Assembly (NCBI RefSeq): GCF_037893015.1
Contig: NC_133658.1
Span: 15,323,561 to 15,387,560, forward strand
Source: Macrotis lagotis
Taxonomy: Eukaryota > Chordata > Mammalia > Peramelemorphia > Peramelidae
Reading direction: 5' to 3'
DNA length: 64,000 bases
Positions 34,873 to 47,284 of this stretch are shown piece after piece (positions within the stretch are counted from its first letter, which is position 1; the number at the start of each line of letters is the position of its first letter). The notes below the pieces were generated by a model. It saw nothing but the letters and a program-made list of their open reading frames with translations, was not told where the DNA came from and ran no database searches. The translations under genes were made by a program, and so were the position numbers.

Positions 34873-35458
34873 AATCAGGTCTTTCCCATGAATCCAATAT
34901 TCTTATTATGTGACCAAAGTATTTTAAGTTCCGACTTCCTTATTTGCCCTTCCTGTGAAGAATCTTGATTAATTTCTTTATGTAGTGATTGATCTGATCA
35001 CATTGCTGTCCAAGGGAAGCATAAAAGTCTTCTCCAGCATCACAATTCAAAAGTATCAATTCTGAAGCACTAAGCTTTCCTTATAGTTCAAATTTCATAG
35101 TCACAAATGGTAAATCGAAATGGATTTATACCTATCTCTATACATCCATTTCTATATCTATGTACCTATTGGTGTATCTTCCTAGGTATCTATGTATCTA
35201 TCATCTATCTATCTGTATCTTTGTTGATCCAGATCTTTTGGACAAGGTGGTTCCTCTGCTTCAAATTATGCTGTCCAGAATTGCCACAGTATTCCTTTCA
35301 AGAAGGAAGTATCTTTGAATTTCATGACTATAGTCTGCTACAGTGAGTGATCTTTGAGCCAAAGCATATAAAATCTGACTCTGCTTCCATTTCTTCTCCT
35401 TCTATTTTGCAAGAAGTAATGGAAATAGTTACTAAGAATTTAGCATTTTTTTTTACAA
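34873..35458 (-). mobile_element. Bov-B/RTE LINE, 3' end, antisense
   Basis: Read on the minus strand it parallels the C-terminal part of the RTE copy at 37.3-40.2 kb. The plus-strand blocks TTATGTGACCAAAGTATTTTAAG (34899), AAAGTCTTCTCCAGCATCACAATTCAAAAGTATCAATTC (35025-35063) and GAAGTATCTTTGAATTTCATGACTATAGTCTGC (35305-35337) are antisense of it. A TCTA/TATC microsatellite has expanded inside it at about 35130-35222. Confidence 0.85.
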
Positions 35459-37300
35459 AAGACAGAACCCCCTATTAGCAGCCAAAACTAAGTTTAATTC
35501 TTGTGCATTGCCCTTGTGTACTACAGCTTCCTAAATACAAAATGATATCTGAAAAGGTGATATTTCTACATTGTATCTATCTAAGTGAATAATAATTCCC
35601 TAAGGCTGTTTTAGGGTGTCCATAGGCTAAGTTGTTTTAGCTCATGATAACATTTTTATATTTCCAGCATCTAAAGAAGAGCATGCTTCTAAAACAAAAC
35701 TCAAACCTGTTTTTATATTGTAGAGCATTTAAAGGTTTTCAAAGAATTTTACAAACATTACTCCATTTTATTCTTATGTCACCCTTGAGAGGGAGGTAGT
35801 ACTATTAGTCTCATTTTATAAAATGGCACAGTAGCCTACTTACATCTCATAAATCTAGATCTGAATTCAGATCACCTTAATTCCTCATTTAGGAATTCAC
35901 ATCTATCCAAATAACTTAACTGAAAAAAATCCTGTTTTATTAGGTCATGAACTATAAAACCTATATTTCAGAGTGCAGCTGTGTTACAATATAGAAGGCT
36001 TGGAAAGATCTATTGAGGACATGTAGTTCAATCTCTAGCCAAAGAAAGATCACTTCTCCAATCTCAAATAACAAGTGTTCATCAAGCTTCTGCTTAAAGA
36101 GTCAATGAGAAGGAAGCCACTGCCTTCTGTGACAGCTCATTCTGCCTTTGGCTAGCTTTTTACTGACATTGATCAACAGCAAAAGTGTTCTGACTTGACA
36201 ACAAAACTCTTGGAAGCATCTCTTATAGAGCCATCTGGCAGAGTGCTTTCAGCCAAACCTCATGGGGACTCATCAGAGACACAGGAAGAAATCACTCTTC
36301 TTCAGTCTCCCCAAATGCTGAAGTAGAATCATTTGATATTTCTTTACCCAGGACCTTAACAGAGAAAGTGTTAACTAAATGTATTCCCTCCTTCCTCAAA
36401 AAAGAACCACAACTTATATACATTGGAGGGGGCTGTGTTTTTCTACTATCTGGGAGTCAGTAGTTGATGCCAGTTGCCTTAGAGACGTCATCAATCTCTA
36501 CACCAATGAGACTGTCTGACAAAAATTAATAAAAAATGGAGCAAACTAGGATCTTTTGGTTATTGTTAAATGCTAACCCATTTTATTCCATCGGCAGATC
36601 TGATTCCCAGTGAACAAAGCTCATGAGAATTATGAGATTACATTCCATTAAACATGAACTTACATGGCTGCGGTTTTGTTTAATATTTCTAAGTGACTTT
36701 CTATTTGTTTCTTTCTGTTTTATCATTATGAAGATTTCATAATATCATTGACTTTCAGCGTGGGAGGTAGAAAGGATTTTAGAGATAATTTAGTGTTAAA
36801 TTCTCATTTTATAATAAATTAATCAACAAATATTTTGAAAACATCAGTATTTCAAGTACAGTTAGGTGCTTCTATATTTAAATTAATATTCATATAAGAT
36901 ACTTAATGTTCTCAAGGCAATAATATTGGTAAGCAGTGCACAGAGAAGTCAAGTTAGATAATAATGATTATTGCAATGGGACCTGGACATAGAGAATATC
37001 AAAAAGTTCAGTGATGATGATTGCTCCCAATGATAGAAATATTCTGGATTCAGTAATATTTCCAGAGGCCTCTCTCATTTATCTAACTTTATCTAAAGGT
37101 CTTGAAACCTTTAGGAATAAGAGGATTCAAGACTTTGACAAAATTATATTTTGTTTGGCTATCTCAGTGATTTGATCCATATTGGGAATGACTAATGTGG
37201 AAACACTCTATTAATGATACTGCGTAACAATGCCTACTGAATCAAAGAGGTTCTTTCATAGTTCAAAGAAACTATTCAGCTCTATATGCAGGGCATTTCA
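35459..37300. other. Mostly unique sequence with one MIR fragment
   Basis: 35735-35885 is an antisense MIR relic (TTATGTCACCCTTGAGAGGGAGGTAGTACTATTAGTCTCATTTTATAAAATGG). The part at about 36530-36700 looks like conserved noncoding DNA. No gene is seen. Confidence 0.4.
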
Positions 37301-37304
37301 AGAT

Positions 37305-40215
37305 GGACAAGGCATAGTAGAGAGTACTAACAAAAGGTGATCCACTGGAGAAGGAAATGGCAAACTACTTCTGTATCTTTATCCAGAAAAACCATTGGAC
37401 GTTATTTAAATAACCAAAGACCTGACTCAGGAAGATGAGCTCCTTAGGTCAGAAGGCATCCAACACATTATCAAAGAAGGACAAAGGACAAGTACAATTG
37501 GTTTAACTACTCCTGAAGCAGCGGGATCAAAACTAAAATGAAGATAAGCCATAGACATGTAATGAAAGGAAAATCTGATCAGAATAAAGAGAAAGTTCAA
37601 TATCCCATGGCAAATTGGAAGGTCAAATCCTTGAACCCAGTTAGGTGTGGTCAAAAGGAAGATGGAAAGATGAGACACTGACCTCTTGGGTGTTAGTAAA
37701 GTTAATTGAATGGGAATGGGTAGATTTAATTCAGGTGATTTTTACACATACTACTGTTGGCAAGAATTCCCAAGAAGAAATGGATTTCATATCGATAAGT
37801 GGTTGAAGAAAGCAACACGTGGGTATAATATATTTTTAAATGACAAAATGATATCTGTTTGAATCCAAGATGAACCATTCATTATCACAGTAATATATTT
37901 TTGTTTCAGCTACTGAGGCAAAGAGACCAAAGTCCATCAGTTTTTGAAGACCTACACCTTCTAAAAGCAGCATTCAAAAAATGTCATGTTTCTCATAGTG
38001 GCTTGAAATGTTAAAGTGGGAAATAAAAAGAATAATGAAATAATTGGCAAGTTTAACCTTGGTCTACAAAATGAAGCAAGACAGAGATGAATAAAGTTTA
38101 TTAAGTTAACCCACTTGCCATAGTAAATACTCTTTTTTAGCAATCACAGAGGTGATTCCACACAAGCCCATTACTAACTGGTTGATACCAAAATTATACT
38201 GATTTTTATAATTTGCATGCAAAAATGGAGACAGTCTACATAGTCAGTCTCAGATTCTGAGATTTTTATGGGAAAATGAAGACAAATTGTAGAAAGTCTT
38301 GGATCCCCAAGACTATACAGATATAACCTGAATAAAAAACACTTATCAAAAAGAAGATTAAATGATGAATAGATTTAGATGATTAAATCTGGTAGATGAA
38401 GTGCCTGAAGTTCTATGAAGAGAGATTTGCAATGTTGCATGTAAAAACAATAATTCCAAAGAAAAAGAACAAGAAAGTAAAATGACTATCTGCTGAGTCT
38501 TTATAAATGACTGAGCAAAGTAGAAGCTTTAAAAGAGAAGAAAAGATATCCCTAAATGGATTCATATTTCTGAGAATAATAAGGAGAGTTAAGGTCCTCA
38601 GAAGTGAGCAATGCAAAGAAACAGAAAAAATAGTGTGAAATATTTATGCTTTATAAAAGACAATAATATTAAATACTTTAAATAAATAGAAGAGATTAAA
38701 TGGGGTGACAAGAATACACAGAAGTGTTATTAAAAAAAGATCCTAATGTCACTGATAACCATGACTGAGAAAGTTTTTGATTCCTGGAGAATGAAGTCAA
38801 ATGAATTTTAGGAAACATTGCTATCAGTAAGGTTAATGGTGGGGACAGGATTCCATCTGAGCTATTTTAAATCCTAAAAGATGTTATTATAGTTATGCAT
38901 TTAGTATACTAGCAAATGTGGAAAACTCAAGAATGATCACTAAAGGGAAAAAGAAGTCTACAATACAATTCTAGGGCAATGACAAAGAGTGTTCCAATTG
39001 CATTTCATTTGTCAACTAGTTTGTGTTTAAGATTATACAATCTAGGCTTCAGCTACATATAAAATAAGAATGACCAGAAGAGCAGGGTTGTTTTTGAAGA
39101 GGCAGAGTAAGTAAAGATCTCATTACCAACATTCACCAAATTATGGAGAAAACAAAGGAGATCTAGAAAACAAGGGAAAAATACATCAAATTCTGTCTCA
39201 TTGATTACACTAGTCTTTAATTATATGAATCACAAAATATTGTGTCACCACCAAAGCGATGGGAGTACAAGATTATTATAATTATCTCCTGATGACCTTT
39301 ATGTGGGCCAAAAATCAACAATTAAAATTGAACAGGAAACAACTGATTGTTTAATATTGAGAAAGAACATGATGAGACTGTATATTGTTGTCTTATTTAT
39401 TAAATTTAGATGCAGAATATAGTGTGTAAGATACCAGACTGAACAAATCAAAAGCCAGATTTAAGGCTGCCAGAATAAATATCCACAATCTGTTATAGAG
39501 ACAAAAAAGAATTAAAGAAGTCTCTTGATGAAGGTGAAAGAAGAGTGTAGTGAATGTTAGCATCACAAAGAACTAAGATCTTGGCAACTGGTCCCATCAC
39601 TTCCTGGCAAATAGATAAAGAAAAAAAAGTGGAAACAGTGTCAGATTTTATATTCTTGGGCTCAAAGATCATTGCATATAGCAACTGCATCCATGAATTA
39701 AAAGATGCCTGCTCCTTTGAAGGAAAGTTCTGGAAAATCTGGACAGCATACTAAAAAAGCAGAGACATCAATTGCTAACAAAATGTCTCTAAAGTCAAAG
39801 CTATTGTTTTTTCAGTAGCAATGTAAAATTTTGAGAGTTGGATTATAAGGAAAGCTCAGTGCTGCAGAATCTATACTTTCAAGTTGATTTGTTAGAGACG
39901 ATTTTGAGAACTATAGATGACAAGGAGATCAATTAAGTCAATTCTTAAAGGAATTCATCCAGACTATTCCATGGAAGTATTACGAATACTGAAGCCCAAA
40001 ATATTTTGGTCATATAAAGAGAAAATAGGACTCATTGGAAAAAATCTTTTACCTGGGAAAGATTCAAGACAAAAAGGAAGAGGGGATGGTAGAGGATGAG
40101 AGGGATAGCATCACAAAAGCAATGACCATGAGTTTGGACAGACTTTGGAAGATAGGGAAGATTAGAAGGTAGTTTGATAGGGTCACAAATAGTTGTATAT
40201 GACTCAATAACAGTA
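37305..40215 (+). mobile_element. Bov-B/RTE LINE, nearly full length, inactivated
   Basis: The order matches an RTE element. A 5' region (GGAGAAGGAAATGGCAAAC, 37345) comes first. The endonuclease domain follows at about 37700-38330 (GAATGGGAATGGGTAGATTTAATTCAGGTG; CAAGATGAACCATTCATTATCACAGTAAT). The reverse-transcriptase domain lies at about 38740-39420. The C-terminal part at 39490-40100 includes a frame with GPITSWQIDKEKKVETVSDF and FLGSKI (in 39554-39754) and another with RRSIKSILKGIHPDYSMEVL (in 39917-40099). The end GGTCACAAATAGTTGTATATGACTCAATAACAG is the Bov-B tail that Mar-1 SINEs borrow. Many stops and indels make it inactive. Full elements are about 3.2 kb, so little is missing. Confidence 0.88.
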
Positions 40216-41000
40216 TTCTGAACCTTGTAGGCATTAAGATGGTACTCTAAAGATCAGACAGAGATGGAGTCAGTAGCAGCATTAGATCTTAACTCTTTGT
40301 GATCCTTTGGTCAAGTTTTATCCATTGTATTAATTTATAATATAATGCAATGAAAGGAATTCCTTGAATCCCCATACTATTTTAGGGTATAGATGATGTT
40401 TTAGTGATGTTTCATATGATCCTATTGTCACAAATCAATCTCAACCAGAAGTCTTGCTCCATTTTGGACTGTAAATATGATAGGCATAGCAGAAAGCAAT
40501 GAACTTCAGGACTCTCTCCCAGACTCCAAAACTCTTTGAGACTTCAGTCAATTTGCACCTGAACATCTCTCTGGTTTCAACAGAGCAGTTGACAGACTCT
40601 TCCCCAGACTAACTAAGAGTCTGATCTTGAAGAAAATGGATATCATATCACATAGATATTCACTTCTACAGTCCATCTTCACTGTTAAAGGGGCAATGGA
40701 AGCTGAAGAAGACCCTGGGGTATCCATGGAAGAAGGCAGATGATTCAATTAGAATTGGATATGTAAACAGAATATAGTGCACAGTCCATTGGACATATAA
40801 GAGTTTAACAGAATAAATGTTGAAATTTCTCTGCTGTGTAACCTAGTGGTTTCAAGTTACTAAGAAGTGAATATGAAGCACACACTCACACAATCATACA
40901 CATAGAGGCACACAACTATAAAACATTCTTTGAATGGATCCATGACATCAGAGTATAGTCAAATATAAGATATATATTTAGAAAGGTGTTTATCATAAGC
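40216..41000. other. No recognised feature
   Basis: Unique-looking sequence. A short CA-rich stretch near 40880-40915 is too degenerate to call. Confidence 0.4.
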
Positions 41001-41021
41001 CTTCCGTATTTTTTTAAAGAA

Positions 41022-41156
41022 TTTTTTTTGGCAAGGCAAATGGGGTTAAGTGGCTTGCCCAAGGCCACACAGCTAGGTGTCTGTGGCTGGATTTGAACTC
41101 AGGCACACCTGACTTCAGGGCCGGTGCTCTATCCTCTGTACCACCTAGCTGCCCCC
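41022..41156 (-). mobile_element. Marsupial tRNA-headed CORE-SINE, antisense (first of a pair)
   Basis: Reverse complement of the SINE type at 23623: T-rich tail, GCAAGGCAAATGGGGTTAAGTGGC, GGATTTGAACTCAGG (B box) and ACCACCTAGCTGCCCC (head). Both promoter boxes are present. Confidence 0.95.
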
Positions 41157-41171
41157 CATACTTTTATTTTT

Positions 41172-41328
41172 TTAATTTTTTTTTAGGTTTTTGCAAGGCA
41201 AATGGGGTTAAGTGGCTTGCCCAAGGCCACACAGCTAGGTAATTATTAAATATCTGAGGCCGGATTTTAACCCATGTAGTCCTGATTCTAGGGCCGGTGC
41301 TCTATCCACTGCACCACCTAGCCGCCCC
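41172..41328 (-). mobile_element. Marsupial tRNA-headed CORE-SINE, antisense (second of a pair)
   Basis: Same orientation as the neighbour to the left, 15 bp away. Full length: T tail, TTTTTGCAAGGCAAATGG, core, AATTATTAAATATCTGAGG, a degraded B box and GCACCACCTAGCCGCCCC. Confidence 0.95.
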
Positions 41329-41984
41329 TCCCCATATTTTTAATATAAAAAACTATTTCTGATTTGTCTTGGTATTTAAAACCATTGTGTTTCTAATCTC
41401 AAAATTTTTCTCTGATGCTTTTGGTATTTAATTAATTACAGTTTGGCACTGGGCCTCTTCAACTGCTACACTTCCTTCTTTTCATGAAGCAAGCCTATTG
41501 ATTTTTGTAGTCATATATGTTCGTAGCTATTATAATGTCAATTCTTTTTAAAATATGATTTATTGTTACCTTTTGTCTTTGCAAGAGCATTTTTCCAACT
41601 CTTTTTCCAACTAAGCCTGGTCTTGTGACGAAGAAAAAGAAGTAAGCAAAAGCAATTGATACAGAGTCTACGGGTGCCAAAGTATGACACATCCCTTTGT
41701 TAGGGTCCTGTGCGTACTCCTTGAGACATACATTTTCTCTTTTCTAGGACCTCTATTCATTTCCTCTTTATTCTAGATTCAGCCTCTTTCAGGGATTTTT
41801 GAATTTCGATGACTACGGTCATTGTCATTTTCCCACCTGGTTCTTATTCAGCTCCACTTTGGCTCATATAGATCTCCCCATTTTTCTCCTGAATTCTTAG
41901 TACTATAGTTTTGTTTTCTTTTAGTTATTCTCCATTGAATTGTCAGCCATTTTACCTTTAATTCCTTGCCATCGCAAATTTAAT

Positions 41985-42235
41985 AATGATAATAAGAATA
42001 ATAATCTATTTGGGACCTGGATTGCACCAAGTATTTTAAAGATATTACCTCATTACACTGCCACAGCAATTCAGAAGGTAAGGGCTATTTTTGTTCCCCT
42101 TTTAATAAGTGGAATCATCAGAAATGAAGTCTTTTGTCACATATTGGCATATAAAGCAGCATTTGAATTCAAGTCTTTCTGACTCAAGATTCAGTTATTT
42201 GTCCTCTATAACACCTAGCTACCTCTGCATTCCAG
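41985..42235 (-). repeat. MIR/CORE-SINE, antisense
   Basis: TAAAGATATTACCTCATTACACTGCCACAGC, TTTGTTCCCCTTTTAATAAGTGG, ATTTGAATTCAAGTCTTTCTGACTC and CCTCTATAACACCTAGCTACC are in antisense order. Confidence 0.7.
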
Positions 42236-42334
42236 TAGCTGTTGAAATGATGTTCCAAAGTTGCTGTTTTGCCCAGATCACTCTCCCACTCTAACTCTAA
42301 AACTTTAGCTGCTCCCTTGTATATATAATAAATA

Positions 42335-42775
42335 AAATCCTCTCTTCCTAAGTGAGCCAACGCCTATCTTTAGTCTTCTTATACCTTATGAACCCTCATG
42401 TGCTCTATGATCCAATGACACTGGATTGTTTGTGATTTCTTGCAGAAGACAGTCTTCCCAACTGTAAACATTTTTCCTGGCTAACACCTTACATGGGAAG
42501 ATCTTTCATCTCATGTCAGCTTTTTGACTTTCTCAACTGCTTTCAAGTAAATCCCAGCTAAAATCCTTTCTTCTCCATTAAATAATTTCTTTTCCCCTGA
42601 ACTCTAAAGCCTTTTCTCTATGAATTATTTCAGATATATAATATATCTATGCATCTATTTTCTTTTCACAGGATTATTTTCATGCTCTTTTACCCATTAG
42701 AGTATAAACAACTTGAGAGCAAGGACTATCACTCATCTATCTTTGTATCAGAATGCCAAGTTATTACTAAGCCCT
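42335..42775 (+). mobile_element. L2 LINE 3' end
   Basis: CTTTAGTCTTCTTATACCTTATG, CTCTATGATCCAATGACACTGGATTG, AAATCCCAGCTAAAATCC and ATTAGAGTATAAACAACTTGAGAGCAAGGACTATC follow the L2 3' region in order. Non-coding relic. Confidence 0.75.
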
Positions 42776-43359
42776 TATTTTTTTTTATTTGTTAGAGTTC
42801 CCATTTCATTGCAGGATCCAGTATCTAATTTGGAAAAGTCATCATGGAGAAAACTGATCTTAAATGAGGTCTGTAATGAAATGGAGATACGAGTTAGGCA
42901 AAAATGAAACAGGAAAAAGAGAGCAGGTATATTCTCACATTGAATAATTCTAAGCTGTGCTTATATCTACTGTATGAAGAGATGCGTTGCACATGAAGGA
43001 GAGGTTTTACATTTTCTTCTGATCTTACTATAGGTCAAATTGTTCTCTTCATTCTCAAACCTCTTGCAAAACTGTCCCAGTAACTGATCTTAATTCATTA
43101 TTGATTTTTCATGACTTAGAGTTTATGGGCCCATGGCTGATATACCCATGTGTGCATATAGATGTCTGTCCCTGGCTAGTTCTAATGCACCATTGATTTT
43201 CTTTGTACGTTGACAAATCTGTCAACTACAATACTACATTTTAAAATACTGCCATCATGTTCCCCAGCCCAATGCAATTAAAACAATGTGCTATAATCAA
43301 TTATAAGAGGTGGGGTTAGAGGGGGATATTTTTTTTTGTTAAATGGCCCTAGTTCCTTC

Positions 43360-43905
43360 TTGTCTCTGGATAAAATATGGAATTTGCCGTTTAGTATTTA
43401 AAGCCCTTTGGTATTTGGCTCAGGGTACCCTTTGGAGGTACCTTGAACATTATTCCCCTTAATGAATTCTGTGATGAAGCCAAAGAGGAATGGTCATTTT
43501 TCATTGTATAAAATATTACAAAAATCAGTGTACTTATTTCCTTTCTCCCTGTCTTGCCTACTCCTCCACAATTTTCCCTTTTCCTAACTTTCCTATTATT
43601 TTTGAGTGTACTTCCATCCTGCCATTGACTCTGGTTTAAAATCTCAGGTCCATTTTGGGCCCTCACTCTTCTCTTACCATATGCCATTGATTGCTAAATA
43701 TTATTGCTTCTACCTTCACGATATCTCCTGTATGTAGTTCCTTCACTCCACAAATAATTAGAACCTTAGGGCATGACCTTGTCACCACTGCAATAGTTTG
43801 ATGATGGATCTTCCTATCTCTTGTCATTTTCTACTGAAATCCATCTTCCACCAAGCTGACTCAGTAATATTTGTAAGTAGAGACCCTCTCCATACCTTCC
43901 CAAAC
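43360..43905 (+). mobile_element. L2 LINE fragments
   Basis: 43365-43430 (GTCTCTGGATAAAATATGGAATTTGCCG, TATTTAAAGCCCTTTGG) is one L2 piece. 43770-43880 (GACCTTGTCACCACTGCAATAGTTTGATG, ACTGAAATCCATCTTCCACC) is another from a more 5' part of L2. They are out of order, so two copies are likely. Confidence 0.6.
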
Positions 43906-43919
43906 ATGTAAGGACATAT

Positions 43920-44065
43920 CTCATGTGTTCACTTATTAAGTACCTGCTCTGTGACAGGCAGTGTGAAATATACTTGAGATAACAAAGAAAAAAATGCAGC
44001 AGTTCCTGCTTTGAAGGACCTCACACTCTATTAGAAGAGAAATAGGCAAACAGCTACACACAAAC
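43920..44065 (-). repeat. MIR-related fragment, antisense
   Basis: TTATTAAGTACCTGCTCTGTGACAGGCAGTGTG, then TTCCTGCTTTGAAGGACCTCACACTC, is the widely dispersed mammalian SINE/LINE segment with the TGTGCCAGGCACTG signature. Confidence 0.5.
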
Positions 44066-44109
44066 AAAAAATATACTGAAAAAATTGTAGATAGTCATAA
44101 AAGAAAAGC

Positions 44110-44705
44110 ATAACACCTAAAGTATCAATGTAGAATTTATTCAGCATTTAAAACTCTCCATAATTTACTCTTTTCCTACCTTATCATTCTTTTTATACCT
44201 TACTCTCTAATGCATTCTATAGCCCTGCACTATTGTCTTTCTGACAGTTTCTATAATAGAACACTCAATCTCTCATCTCCATCACTTCACTGTGGCTATA
44301 CTCCACAACTGGAAAGTCCTGCTTGTTCATATGACTCTCTTCATTTTTCTTACCTTTTTCAACAAAAGAAAAAAATCAAACCCATTAACTATGAGCTTTT
44401 ATTTTTGTTTTTGGTCTTTTAAGGATCTTGTTATACTCTCTCTCCCCCCCTCCCTCTCATCCCTCTCCCTCTCTCCCTCTATGTATATATATATGTAATG
44501 TGTGTGTGTCTCCTCTCTCTCCCTCTTTCTCTCCTCTATCTGCCTGTCTGCCTTCCTATGTCTTTCTCTTTCTATTCACATGCCATGTTCCCCCCATAAA
44601 ATTTTAAGATCCTTGAGGGTAGGAGCTGCCTTTGGCCCTCCTTTGTATTCCTACTATTTGATAGCTAGAACATAGTAAGAACTTAATGATTATTGATTGA
44701 ATGAT
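44110..44705 (+). mobile_element. L2 LINE 3' end
   Basis: It ends in TAAAATTTTAAGATCCTTGAGGGTAGGAGCTGCC and ACATAGTAAGAACTTAATGATTATTGATTGAATGA, the L2 3' terminal signature. A CT-rich microsatellite (44435-44545) is expanded within it. Confidence 0.78.
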
Positions 44706-45259
44706 TGACTTCAGCTGTTAAATGCCTTATACTTGCAGAGCATCTTCCATCAATTTTCTATACAGCAAATATTTTATAAATTGTTTCTCCCATTTGAATG
44801 TAAACAGAACAAAGGCAGGGAACATCTTCTTTTCTAGTTCTTACCATAGAACCTAGTATATAGTAACCACTTTTGAGATGATATTTTTTAGTTTATCTGT
44901 AAAAGAGCTGAGGTTCTTAGTAGACTGTAAAATTATTATAAGTTTTTTTTCTACATTGCAGATAGAATATCATTTATCTGAACCTTGGTTTCCTTATTTT
45001 TTTAAAAAAACATATTCATATATAAATCAATTGTATAAGAAAAATGCTTCATCAGTTTTAAAGATCTAGTGAAATGTGATACTATTTTTGTCAGTGATTG
45101 AGATTTTACTTTCCAAAAGTTTTTTGGCAAATCACTGTTGTTCAGTGATCCAGTTCAAATTTCATCATAAGCTTACCTCAAAGCTGTTTTGTTTTGTTTT
45201 TCCCATGAAGTCTTGGCCAACACAGACAGGAAGAAATAATTTTTCCTTTTCAAAGTCAA

Positions 45260-45510
45260 ATTAAGCATTAATTCAGGGCTACTGTGCACAGAGTTTTATG
45301 CTAGGTACCGAGGTTGCAGTGATGGAAAAGAAAAAGGTTTGCCTTTAACTATTTATCATCGATCTGAAAAAGAACTGAGGCTTGGAAAGGTTCAGCAGCA
45401 TACACAGGTGGCACAAAGTGAGCCAGTGTCTGATCCAAGATTTAAACCCAGGCATCTAAGTCTAAAGCTCTACTTTGTCACTCAGTCCTTTCATTATCTA
45501 GTCTGAAATT
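45260..45510 (-). repeat. MIR/CORE-SINE, antisense
   Basis: AAAGAACTGAGGCTTGGAAAGGTTCAGC and AAGATTTAAACCCAGGCATCTAAGTC carry the antisense core and B-box segments. Confidence 0.6.
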
Positions 45511-45529
45511 CAGCTACATCACCCTTCAT

Positions 45530-45532
<3 letters not shown>

Positions 45533-45576
<44 letters not shown>

Positions 45577-45602
45577 AACACACAAACAAACACAGATACA
45601 CA
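45533..45602. repeat. (CA)n microsatellite with AAAC interruptions
   Basis: An uninterrupted CA run to about 45570, then CAAACA variants. Confidence 0.96.
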
Positions 45603-45694
45603 CCCATCTAGAAACCCTCATACACACTCCAATTTTTTTTCAACTTGAAACTGGATCATTTTCTACTCTATGCTGTTATTTCTTATCTAAGCTC

Positions 45695-45900
45695 CTCTCC
45701 CTTCTGATTTGGGCTCCCCAGATTCTTTCTTTGTTCTCTTTTCTCTGCACTGTTTCACTTGACTTATCACCATGTGGATATATCTGAACTCCTTTTCTAT
45801 AAGCCTGTCCTCTCTTCTGAGCTATTTACTGTATCCAACAAGATTTAGATCTGTTTGTCTCTACTGTACTTCAAAAACATTTTAACGACTATAACTAGAT
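45695..45900 (+). mobile_element. L2 LINE fragment, RT region
   Basis: TCTTTTCTCTGCACTGTTTCACTTGAC and AAGATTTAGATCTGTTTGTC match the order of the L2 reverse-transcriptase region. Dead relic. Confidence 0.5.
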
Positions 45901-45904
45901 TAAA

Positions 45905-47280
45905 TTGCATTGAGATGTTTTCCCTCTTTGGGTTATTTTTCTATTAATTTCTCAACTTCATACCAAATATATGTTTCACATCTTTGATTTTTTTTAAGCT
46001 TGTGTTTCTAAGAATAGCTATTCTCCAAGAAAAGTTAAAGTTCTGATCTTTAAAGAGCAGGCATTAATGACTATTTGAAATATTGAATTGAATATTAGTG
46101 TAGGGAGATTAAAGTTTAAGTCCATAATGAATCAACATTTGTCAAATAGAAGTGTAGAAGAAATAAAAAAATTGCCAAATGTGGTGATACATGTCTTTAA
46201 TCCCTATTGCAATGGAGGATAAACTGGCAGAACTCTCAGTAAAGGCATTCTGGACTGTAGTAGTCTATGTCAATTAACTGTCTATAGGAAATCTAAGCAT
46301 TGTTATGTTTTATGAAAAGATGATTTCAAAACTGAAAAACAACCTAATAAAAGACTTTCATGTGGTTCAGGAGTTCAAGAGAGAAGAGTTGGATAAATGG
46401 ATTTGGGTTAATTCACCTTCAAATGAGCTAAGGGAGACAGGGTTAGGATTGAAGGCAAGATATTAAAGTCATTCTGAATAAGCCTAGAGACAGTTGTAAC
46501 AAACATACATGGTCATGAATAGAACAAAATGAAAACATCAATGTCATTGCTTATTCCAAGTAATTTGAACCTTGTCTTCATTATATGTTGCATTATAATT
46601 ATCTCTGAAGCTTTGATATTATTTTGCCAGATTGTTAGGTCGATGTGCATTAGGAGACTGATTTACTTCAACTAATGTATTGCCTACTTCCTAAACTAGT
46701 GGTCTGCAATATTTTGAGTGTAATAATTAATTCTATTTAATTTAGCCTACATAACAGCTTCACTATTCAAAAAAGGAAAAAAGATGACTTTTGATGTAGA
46801 CTGTTTTCAACTTCATAATACTCCAAGGATGATCTCTAGAGGACATGGTAATATTTCAGATATACATATTTGAGGAAGATAAATCCAGAGGACATTTATT
46901 ACCCAGGAAGGTATAAGTCTTGTCTACACTAGACTTTCAAATGACCCAGCAAAGAAACAAGTTGAAATTGCTTGTAGTTTCAAAAGAGAGTGGATGAGTA
47001 ATTTATACACAGCAACTTAAGAATGATGCTGTAGGATTGCACTTAAACATTTTATTGATTTTTTCTTTTCTTTTGTTTTCCCATTCCAAATAATTATGCA
47101 GTATCTCCAATTCCCTTTTGTTAATAAAATATAATAATTGTATTTAAATCTCTGTAACATTTTATACTCATACATCACACTGCACACATGGGTATACACA
47201 CACACCTATATACACACACAGGCATATCAATGACACACAGCAGAATATGTTTCATGATCTGTTCTCTTTTCTTCTGATTG
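45905..47280. other. No recognised feature
   Basis: Mostly unique AT-rich DNA. The segment at about 46560-46740 has the look of conserved noncoding DNA (see findings). Confidence 0.35.
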
Positions 47281-47284
47281 GTTC

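Larger units (their letters stand above)
41005..41347. repeat. Three degenerate direct repeats around two SINEs
   Basis: CGTATTTTTTTAA (41005), CATACTTTTATTTTTTTAA (41157) and CATATTTTTAATA (41333) are similar. They fit a target sequence duplicated by two successive insertions. The repeats are T-rich, so chance similarity is possible. Confidence 0.45.
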
